From: an uncultured Muribaculaceae bacterium
GTDB lineage: Bacteria; Bacteroidota; Bacteroidia; Bacteroidales; Muribaculaceae
DNA: 64,000 nt
NCBI GenBank assembly: GCA_958436175.1
Contig: CAUBJF010000013.1
Location: 1-64,000 of the forward strand
Direction: 5' to 3'
Positions 57,959 to 64,000 of this stretch are shown piece after piece. The translations under genes and the position numbers were made by a program. The notes beneath the pieces were generated by a model. The model worked only from the letters and a program-made list of their open reading frames with translations. It had not been told where the DNA came from and made no database searches. The first letter of the stretch is position 1. Every line of letters starts with the position of its first letter.

Positions 57959-58477
57959 TTAGCCTTTGAACACTTGTTCAACGGAGATTCCGCGGTTCTG
58001 GGCGACGATGGCGGGAGAACGCATTTCGTCCAGGGCTGCGATAGTGGCCTTGACGAGGTTGTGGGGGTTGGACGAACCCTTGCTCTTTGCAAGGACGTCG
58101 GTGATGCCCACGCTCTCGAGGACGGCACGCATGGCGCCACCGGCCTTCACGCCCGTACCGTGCGATGCAGGCTTGAGGATGATGCGGGAACCGCCGAACT
58201 TGGCAACCTGTTCGTGGGGGATGGTGCCCTTGTGGACGGGGACGCGGATAAGGTTCTTCTTGGCGGCTTCAACGCCCTTTGCGATGGCAGCCTGAACTTC
58301 GTTGGCCTTGCCCAGGCCCCAGCCTACGACACCGTCTTCATTGCCGACGACGACGATAGCGGCGAAAGTGAATGTACGGCCACCCTTGGTAACCTTGGTG
58401 ACACGGTTGATGGCCACAAGGCGATCCTTGAGTTCGAGGTCACCGGTAGATTTTACTCTGTTGTTTCTCTTTGCCAT
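57959..58477 (-). CDS. rpsE: 30S ribosomal protein S5
   Basis: A 172-residue protein involved in decoding accuracy. DLELKDRLVAINRVTKVTKGGRT and VVGNEDGVVGWGLGKA are diagnostic. Five bases after rplR. Confidence 0.98.
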   Translation of the reverse strand: MAKRNNRVKSTGDLELKDRLVAINRVTKVTKGGRTFTFAAIVVVGNEDGVVGWGLGKANEVQAAIAKGVEAAKKNLIRVPVHKGTIPHEQVAKFGGSRIILKPASHGTGVKAGGAMRAVLESVGITDVLAKSKGSSNPHNLVKATIAALDEMRSPAIVAQNRGISVEQVFKG

Positions 58478-58482
58478 AGTTA

Positions 58483-58827
58483 TCAGAATTTGAGGCCGGC
58501 GCTGCGTGCAGCATCAGCGAGGGATTTAACACGACCATGGAAGAGGTAGCCGTTGCGGTCGAATACAACTTCGGAAATACCGGCTTCGAGAGCCTTTGCG
58601 GCGACAGCTGCGCCTACGAGGGCTGCGATCTCGGTCTTGGTGGCCTTCTGGTCGATGCCCTTGGATGAGGCGGCTACGAGGGTGCGGCCTGCGAGGTCGT
58701 CGACGAGCTGCACGTAGATTTGCTTGTTGCTGCGGAAGACGGTCATGCGCGGACGTTCTGCGGTGCCGGAGATTTTGCCGCGGATGCGCGTCTTGATTTT
58801 ATTGCGTCTTTGTATCTTGGAGATCAT
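58483..58827 (-). CDS. rplR: 50S ribosomal protein L18
   Basis: A 114-residue 5S rRNA-binding protein. RRNKIKTRIRGKISGTAERPR and the end GYLFHGRVKSLADAARSAGL fit the family. Eighteen bases after rplF. Confidence 0.98.
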   Translation of the reverse strand: MISKIQRRNKIKTRIRGKISGTAERPRMTVFRSNKQIYVQLVDDLAGRTLVAASSKGIDQKATKTEIAALVGAAVAAKALEAGISEVVFDRNGYLFHGRVKSLADAARSAGLKF

Positions 58828-58845
58828 GATAGTCTACGGGTTATA

Positions 58846-59406
58846 TTATTTGGCACCGGCCTTCTTACCGGACTTGCGGCGGATGATTTCGCCGACGAAC
58901 TTGATACCTTTGCCCTTGTAGGGTTCAGGCTTGCGCAGGGAACGTATCTTTGCGCACACCTGGCCGAGGAGCTGCTTGTCGCGGCTCTCGAGGATGATGA
59001 GCGGGTTCTTGTTGCGCTCTGTTTTGGCTTCCACCTTTACTTCGGGGGGAAGCTTGATATATATTGCGTGGGAGTAGCCCAGCGAGAGTTCGAGCACCTG
59101 GCCGGTAGCGGTGGCACGGTAGCCGACACCCACGAGTTCCATTTCTTTGCGGTAGGGTGTGTGGACACCTACGACCATGTTGTGGATCAGGGCGCGGAAG
59201 AGTCCGTGCTGGGCACGGTGTTCGCGGTCGTCGGTTGGACGTGTGATCACAACGTGGTTTCCTTCGACGGTGACTTTGAGGTCGGGATTGACAGCCTGCG
59301 AGAGTTCACCGTTCTTGCCCTTGACAGTCACTACATTGTTCTTTTCGTCAACCGTCACTGTTACCCCTGCGGGGATTTCGATGGGAGCTTTACCAATTCT
59401 TGACAT
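58846..59406 (-). CDS. rplF: 50S ribosomal protein L6
   Basis: A 186-residue protein near the factor-binding site. MSRIGKAPIEIPAGV and the C-terminal EPYKGKGIKFVGEIIRRKSGK are typical. Twenty-two bases after rpsH. Confidence 0.98.
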   Translation of the reverse strand: MSRIGKAPIEIPAGVTVTVDEKNNVVTVKGKNGELSQAVNPDLKVTVEGNHVVITRPTDDREHRAQHGLFRALIHNMVVGVHTPYRKEMELVGVGYRATATGQVLELSLGYSHAIYIKLPPEVKVEAKTERNKNPLIILESRDKQLLGQVCAKIRSLRKPEPYKGKGIKFVGEIIRRKSGKKAGAK

Positions 59407-59428
59407 ATTCGGTAGGTTTTACGGTTGA

Positions 59429-59827
59429 TTAGTAGATGTAGCAAAGGACTTCGCCGCCGATCTTGAGGTCGGCAGCTTTCTTGTTTGTCATTACGCCTTT
59501 AGATGTGGAGAGGATGGCGATGCCAAGACCGTTGAGCACGCGGGGCATGTCCTTGTAGCCTGTGTACTGACGCAGGCCGGGACGGGATACGCGCTTGAGG
59601 CCTTTGATGGCGTTGACGCGGTCGACGGGGTCGTACTTGAGGGCTATCTTGATGGTGCCCTGGGGGTTCTCACCGTCGATGAACTTGTAGTTCAGGATGT
59701 ATCCCTGCTCGAACAGGATCTTGGTGATTTCTTTTTTCAAGTTTGAGGCAGGGACCTCGACCACGCGGTGGTTGGCCTTGATGGCGTTCCTCAATCTTGT
59801 GAGATAATCTGCTATTGGATCAGTCAT
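59429..59827 (-). CDS. rpsH: 30S ribosomal protein S8
   Basis: A 132-residue protein that binds 16S rRNA helix 21 and in E. coli represses the spc operon. TDPIADYLTRLRNAI and STSKGVMTNKKA are diagnostic. The 145-base spacer before it is unusual within this operon. Confidence 0.98.
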   Translation of the reverse strand: MTDPIADYLTRLRNAIKANHRVVEVPASNLKKEITKILFEQGYILNYKFIDGENPQGTIKIALKYDPVDRVNAIKGLKRVSRPGLRQYTGYKDMPRVLNGLGIAILSTSKGVMTNKKAADLKIGGEVLCYIY

Positions 59828-59972
59828 TGTTTTTTTGTTCTTTTAAATTGATTGGGCACCCGGCCCAACAATATTTAAATTCTTACTCTCTTTGTTGGCG
59901 AAGCCTGATTGCGGCCACAGGCCGATCCGGGCGTCACCGAGGGAGCGTGGGGCTCAGCTGGGGAGAGCGGTA
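59828..59972 (-). promoter_or_regulatory. Structured spacer before rpsH
   Basis: 145 bases without a supported gene. Hairpins: TTGGGC (59852-59857) with GCCCAA (59863-59868), and CGGCC (59912-59916) with GGCCG (59920-59924). A binding site for S8 or another ribosomal protein is possible; it could also hold a processing site. Inference only. Confidence 0.4.
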
Positions 59973-60290
59973 TTACCAGCTGGCCTTCTTTACGCCTGGG
60001 ATGAGGCCTGCGGATGCCATCTCGCGGAACTGGATACGCGAGATACCGAACTGACGCATATATCCTTTGGGACGGCCGGTGATAGTGCAGCGGTTGTGCT
60101 TGCGGATATAGGACGAGTTCTTGGGCAGGGTCTGGAGCTTCTGGGCGGCCTCGTATGCGGCCTGGCGCTTTTCAGGGTCATCTTCGTGGGCAGCGTTGAT
60201 GATCTTCTTGAGGGCGGCGCGGCGCTCAGCATACTTTGCCACCAGACGGGCTCGCTTGACCTCGCGGGCTTTCATTGATTCTTTAGCCAT
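59973..60290 (-). CDS. rpsN: 30S ribosomal protein S14
   Basis: A 105-residue zinc-free S14 (no CxxC pairs). MAKESMKAREVKRARLVAKY, RCTITGRPKGYMRQFGISR and the end GLIPGVKKASW are typical. The segment AAHEDDPEKRQAAYEAAQKL looks slightly longer than in relatives I recall. Twelve bases after rplE. Confidence 0.97.
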   Translation of the reverse strand: MAKESMKAREVKRARLVAKYAERRAALKKIINAAHEDDPEKRQAAYEAAQKLQTLPKNSSYIRKHNRCTITGRPKGYMRQFGISRIQFREMASAGLIPGVKKASW

Positions 60291-60302
60291 ACGGTGTGTC
60301 TG

Positions 60303-60851
60303 TTATTTTTTTTCGTTTTTGAAGGGGAGACCGAATTGCTTGAGCAGGGCATATCCTTCTTCGTCGGTATTGGCCGATGTCACGAAGGTGATGTTCATGC
60401 CCATGAGCTTGTTGATATTGTCGATGTTGATTTCCGGGAAGATGATCTGCTCGGTGATGCCCAGGGTGTAGTTGCCGCGGCCGTCGAGCTTGCCTTCGAT
60501 GCCTTTGAAGTCGCGGATACGTGGAAGGGCCACGCGGATGAGACGTTCCAGGAACTCGTACATGCGTTCGCGGCGGAGGGTCACGCGTACGCCGACGGGC
60601 ATTTTCTTACGGAGCTTGAAGTTGGAGATGTCCTTGCGCGAGAGGGTGGCGACAGCCTTCTGGCCTGTGATGGCGGTGAGCTCGTTGATAGCCGTCTCGA
60701 TGAGCTTCTTGTCCTGGGTGGCAGCGCCGATACCCTGATTGATGACAATCTTCTCAAGACGGGGCACCTGCATCACCGTGGAGTAGTTGAATTCTTTCTC
60801 CAGGACCGGAACGATGCGCTCCTTGTAGTCTTTTTGCAGTGTCGTTACCAT
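60303..60851 (-). CDS. rplE: 50S ribosomal protein L5
   Basis: A 182-residue 5S rRNA-binding protein that contacts S13. VPRLEKIVINQGIGAA and GRGNYTLGITEQIIFPEI are diagnostic. Its start codon overlaps the stop of rplX by one base. Confidence 0.98.
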   Translation of the reverse strand: MVTTLQKDYKERIVPVLEKEFNYSTVMQVPRLEKIVINQGIGAATQDKKLIETAINELTAITGQKAVATLSRKDISNFKLRKKMPVGVRVTLRRERMYEFLERLIRVALPRIRDFKGIEGKLDGRGNYTLGITEQIIFPEINIDNINKLMGMNITFVTSANTDEEGYALLKQFGLPFKNEKK

Positions 60852-61168
60852 TATTTGATTTCCTGATTGGATTTTTTAGATATACGTACAGCCTTTCCGT
60901 TCTCGCGCTTGATGGAGATGCGGGTGGGCTTGCCGGTCTTGGGGTCGACCAGGTTGAGGTTGGAGATGTGGATGGGGGCCTCCTTCTTGATCAGGCCACC
61001 CTGGGGGTGCTGTGCGGAGGGCTTGGTAGCTTTCGTGACGATGTTGACGCCTTCGACTATGGCGCGGTTCTTGTCGCGGAGGACTTCCAGCACGCGGCCG
61101 GTCTTGCCCTTGTCTTCGCCTGCGAGGACGTAGACGGTGTCACCCTTCTTGATATATATCTTGCTCAT
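60851..61168 (-). CDS. rplX: 50S ribosomal protein L24
   Basis: A 105-residue assembly-initiating protein with a KOW motif (KKGDTVYVLAGEDKGKTGRV). The start at 61168 (MSKIYIKKGD) was preferred over one 60 bases upstream, which would add an unrelated proline-rich stretch. Confidence 0.97.
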   Translation of the reverse strand: MSKIYIKKGDTVYVLAGEDKGKTGRVLEVLRDKNRAIVEGVNIVTKATKPSAQHPQGGLIKKEAPIHISNLNLVDPKTGKPTRISIKRENGKAVRISKKSNQEIK

Positions 61169-61199
61169 TTGTGCTTGATGATTTGTGGGGTGGTTGATT

Positions 61200-61565
61200 T
61201 TAGAGGACCTCGGGGGCGAGGGAGACAATCTTCATGTTCTTGGAACGGAGCTCGCGGGCTACCGGGCCGAAGATACGTGTGCCGCGCATTTCGCCGTCGT
61301 TCTTGAGAAGGACGCATGCGTTGTCGTCGAAGCGGATGTAGGATCCGTCGGGACGGCGCACTTCTTTCTTGGTGCGTACGACCATGGCGCGGGAAACAGT
61401 GCCTTTCTTGACATCGGCACCGGGGATGGCGTTCTTCACCGTCACCACGATGATGTCGCCTACCGAGGCATAGCGACGGCCGGTTCCACCAAGGACATGG
61501 ATGCAGAGAACTTCCTTGGCGCCGCTGTTGTCGGCAACATTGAGGCGTGATTCTGTCTGTATCAT
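61200..61565 (-). CDS. rplN: 50S ribosomal protein L14
   Basis: A 121-residue subunit-interface protein. MIQTESRLNVADNSGAKEV and the end IVSLAPEVL are diagnostic. Starts two bases after rpsQ. Confidence 0.98.
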   Translation of the reverse strand: MIQTESRLNVADNSGAKEVLCIHVLGGTGRRYASVGDIIVVTVKNAIPGADVKKGTVSRAMVVRTKKEVRRPDGSYIRFDDNACVLLKNDGEMRGTRIFGPVARELRSKNMKIVSLAPEVL

Positions 61566-61567
61566 TG

Positions 61568-61828
61568 TTACTTAACTTTTTCGATGATTTCTACTAGTCT
61601 CCAGCGCTTGGTCTTGCTCAGGGGACGTGTTTCCATCAGGCGTACGGTGTCGCCGATGGAGCATTCGTTCTTCTCGTCGTGAGCGTGGTACTTCTTGGTC
61701 TTGTTGACGAACTTGCCGTAGATCGGGTGTTTCTCCTTGTATTTTACGGTGACGGTAATCGTCTTGTCGGCCTTGTTGCTGGTCACCACGCCAATGCGCT
61801 CCTTGCGTAAGTTACGTTTTTCTTCCAT
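61568..61828 (-). CDS. rpsQ: 30S ribosomal protein S17
   Basis: An 86-residue primary-binding protein. RKERIGVVTSNKADKTITV and GDTVRLMETRPLSKTKRWRL are typical. Ten bases after rpmC. Confidence 0.98.
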   Translation of the reverse strand: MEEKRNLRKERIGVVTSNKADKTITVTVKYKEKHPIYGKFVNKTKKYHAHDEKNECSIGDTVRLMETRPLSKTKRWRLVEIIEKVK

Positions 61829-61838
61829 TTCGCTTGGC

Positions 61839-62036
61839 TTATTTGATGTTGAGTTCGCGACGGCGGAGCTCGGTCTTGACGCGAGCTATCATACGGCGGT
61901 CAGCGGTGATCTGTGCGGGGTTGTCCAGGGGGGTGACGGCATGGTTGATGCGGCTCTGGCGATAGTCTTTCTCCATCTGTTCGAGACGGTCGCGCAGGTC
62001 CTCGGTGGACATTTCGCGTATTTCTTCTTTCTTCAT
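61839..62036 (-). CDS. rpmC: 50S ribosomal protein L29
   Basis: A 65-residue helical protein near the exit tunnel. EIREMSTEDLRDRLEQMEKDY and the end ARVKTELRRRELN match. Seven bases after rplP. Confidence 0.97.
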   Translation of the reverse strand: MKKEEIREMSTEDLRDRLEQMEKDYRQSRINHAVTPLDNPAQITADRRMIARVKTELRRRELNIK

Positions 62037-62043
62037 AGCTTAA

Positions 62044-62475
<432 letters not shown>

Positions 62476-62490
62476 TGTCTATTGCGGGGA

Positions 62491-63222
62491 TTAACGTTTG
62501 TTTTTAGCACCACGGAAACCGCCACGACGGCTGCCGCCGCTGGTGTTACCGCGTCCTTCTTTCTGGTTGTTGGCGAAGGAAGGAGCGAGGTCGCGCTTGC
62601 CGTATACTTCGCCACGGCAGATCCATACCTTAACGCCTACGACGCCTACCTTTGTGTGGGCTTCGACGAGGGCGTAGTCGATGTCGGCACGGAGGGTGTG
62701 GAGGGGAGTACGTCCTTCCTTGAACATCTCGGAGCGTGCCATTTCAGCACCGTTGAGACGGCCCGAGACCTGCACCTTGATGCCTTCCGCACCTGCGCGC
62801 ATCGTCGATGCCACTGCCATCTTGACAGCGCGGCGGTATGCCACCTTGCCTTCGATCTGGCGGGCGATGGTCGATGCCACGATTTCGGCGTCGAGTTCGG
62901 GACGCTTCACTTCGTAGATGTTTATCTGTACGTCCTTGTCGGTGATTTTCTTGAGTTCTTCTTTGAGTTTCTCAACTTCCTGGCCGCCTTTACCGATGAT
63001 GAGGCCGGGGCGGGAGGTGCACACTGTGATAGTGATGAGCTTGAGCGTACGTTCGATCACGATACGGGACACGCTGCACTTAGCCAGGCGAACGTTCAGA
63101 TATTCGCGGAGCTTGTAGTCTTCGAGAATATTGTCGGGGTATTTGCCTTTTTCGCTCCAGTTTGAGTCCCAGCCGCGAATGACGCCCAGGCGGTTGCTAA
63201 TAGGATTGACTTTCTGTCCCAT
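62491..63222 (-). CDS. rpsC: 30S ribosomal protein S3
   Basis: A 243-residue protein at the mRNA entry tunnel. The KH domain shows TSRPGLIIGKGGQEVEKLKEEL; MGQKVNPISNRLGVIRGWDS is the N-terminus. The C-terminal tail is Gly/Arg-rich (GGSRRGGFRGAKNKR). It starts one base after the end of rplV. Confidence 0.98.
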   Translation of the reverse strand: MGQKVNPISNRLGVIRGWDSNWSEKGKYPDNILEDYKLREYLNVRLAKCSVSRIVIERTLKLITITVCTSRPGLIIGKGGQEVEKLKEELKKITDKDVQINIYEVKRPELDAEIVASTIARQIEGKVAYRRAVKMAVASTMRAGAEGIKVQVSGRLNGAEMARSEMFKEGRTPLHTLRADIDYALVEAHTKVGVVGVKVWICRGEVYGKRDLAPSFANNQKEGRGNTSGGSRRGGFRGAKNKR

Positions 63223-63223
63223 A

Positions 63224-63649
63224 TTATGCCTCGGTGGTTTTTACTTTGTTATCTTTATTTTCTATGGTGTCAACAATCACGGTGACGTGGTTGGAGCGCT
63301 TGCGGATGCGGTATCCGCGGCCCTGGGGGGCAGTGCGGAGGCGCTTCAGCATCGGGGCGCAGTTGACGTAGATTGTGCTGATGTAGAGTTCGCCGTCTTC
63401 GGCTTTACGCTCGTTCTTCTCTTCCCAGTTTGCCACTGCGGAACGCACGAGTTTCTCGAGACGTGCGGCAGCTTCCTTGTTGGAGAACTTCAGCATGCCC
63501 AGGGCGCGGAATACTTCTTTGCCGCGCACCATGTCGGCTACCAGGCGCATTTTGCGGGGGGAGGAGGGAATGTTCAGGAGCTTTGCGAATGCTATGCTCT
63601 TCTTCTCCTCCTTGCGTCGGTTCGATGAGAGTCTTTTTCTTTCACCCAT
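63224..63649 (-). CDS. rplV: 50S ribosomal protein L22
   Basis: A 141-residue protein lining the exit tunnel. IPSSPRKMRLVADMVRGKEV and YVNCAPMLKRLRTAPQGRGYRI are diagnostic. The basic N-terminal extension (MGERKRLSSNRRKEEKK) precedes the usual family start, as often in Bacteroidetes. Forty bases after rpsS. Confidence 0.97.
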   Translation of the reverse strand: MGERKRLSSNRRKEEKKSIAFAKLLNIPSSPRKMRLVADMVRGKEVFRALGMLKFSNKEAAARLEKLVRSAVANWEEKNERKAEDGELYISTIYVNCAPMLKRLRTAPQGRGYRIRKRSNHVTVIVDTIENKDNKVKTTEA

Positions 63650-63689
63650 TTTATTTTGTCGTCTTTTTTTCGATGATTAATTTAGGGCC

Positions 63690-63959
63690 TTATTTTTTCT
63701 TGTTGCCGGCGTGGCCGCGGAATGTGCGTGTGGGGGCGAATTCTCCGAGCTTGTGGCCTACCATGTTCTCGGTCACATAGACGGGGATGAACTTGTTACC
63801 GTTGTGCACAGCGAAAGTGTGGCCGACGAATTCAGGGGCTATCATGGATGCGCGGCTCCAGGTCTTGATGACGTTCTTCTTGCCGGAAGCTTCCATGTCG
63901 GCCACTTTCTTCTCAAGCTTTACGCTGATAAAAGGACCTTTTTTTAATGAACGGCTCAT
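63690..63959 (-). CDS. rpsS: 30S ribosomal protein S19
   Basis: An 89-residue head protein that contacts S13. MSRSLKKGPFISVKLEKKV and EFAPTRTFRGHAGNKKK are typical. Eighteen bases after the end of rplB. Confidence 0.98.
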   Translation of the reverse strand: MSRSLKKGPFISVKLEKKVADMEASGKKNVIKTWSRASMIAPEFVGHTFAVHNGNKFIPVYVTENMVGHKLGEFAPTRTFRGHAGNKKK

Positions 63960-63977
63960 ATTTGCTTGTTTATCAGA

Positions 63978-64000
63978 TTACTTCTTTTTTCTTCTCTCGA
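63978..64000 (-). CDS. rplB: 50S ribosomal protein L2, C-terminal end only
   Basis: Only the last seven codons and the stop lie in the window; they read ERRKKK and stop on the minus strand, as expected for the basic C-terminus of L2. Identification rests mainly on position before rpsS in the S10 operon. Confidence 0.75.

Noticed and set aside
61169..61228. Longer start for rplX
   Set aside because: The extra 20 residues are unlike L24 and come from the intergenic region.

Overview
The window is a chromosomal segment of a Bacteroidales bacterium, most likely from the Muribaculaceae/Prevotella/Bacteroides branch. Support comes from the many promoters of the Bacteroidetes type (TAnnTTTG at -7, often with TTTG, TTG or CTTG 19-21 bases upstream), the lack of Shine-Dalgarno sequences, and families typical of the group: DUF4294, DUF6377 regulators, PorX, PCMD/calycin-like and BspA-like secreted proteins, a C25 peptidase and an S10-spc-alpha ribosomal operon. 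Core genes are GC-rich (62281-62340 has 37 G/C in 60). One accessory stretch is clearly AT-rich (15781-15840 has 16 in 60).

Layout. 1-10.3 kb is housekeeping: tRNA-Arg, xerD and a DUF4294 gene; a PatB-type aminotransferase overlapping dapF; a CPA2 antiporter with asd; an RluB-type pseudouridine synthase with a long Asn/Gln/Tyr-rich N-terminus; asnS. 10.3-14.3 kb holds an outer-membrane-barrel/lipoprotein pair and a lone holin-like gene. 14.3-19.1 kb is an AT-rich minus-strand cluster of seven mostly exported, unrecognised proteins, including a tandem pair of SH3-like paralogues. 19.3-25.8 kb has the porX-tsaE-birA operon behind a C25 peptidase/leucine-rich-repeat pair. 26-28.4 kb has a DUF3861-like gene, a PCMD/calycin-like secreted protein and tRNA-Leu fused closely to a TSCPD gene. 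28.5-37.7 kb is the histidine-utilisation operon (ftcD-hutU-hutH-hutI), continued without a visible break by two tandem TIR-WD40 genes. 37.8-40.9 kb is a wecC-wecG-wecB set for ManNAcA-containing glycans. 41-43.7 kb is ruvX-def-ettA. 44-51.4 kb has two DUF6377 membrane regulators, a Crp/Fnr regulator, a BASS transporter, mutL and a strong candidate small RNA. 51.5-64 kb is the ribosomal superoperon from rplQ back to the end of rplB.

How it fits together. Histidine breakdown feeds glutamate and one-carbon units. The TIR-WD40 pair at the end of that operon is the best candidate for an undescribed signalling or defence module. PorX is the response regulator of type IX secretion; the C25 peptidase and the proteins with short basic C-terminal tails are plausible cargo. 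The ribosomal operon has two unusually long structured spacers, before rpsD and before rpsH, that look like feedback-control leaders. All functional calls were made by reading sequence motifs; no database search was run.
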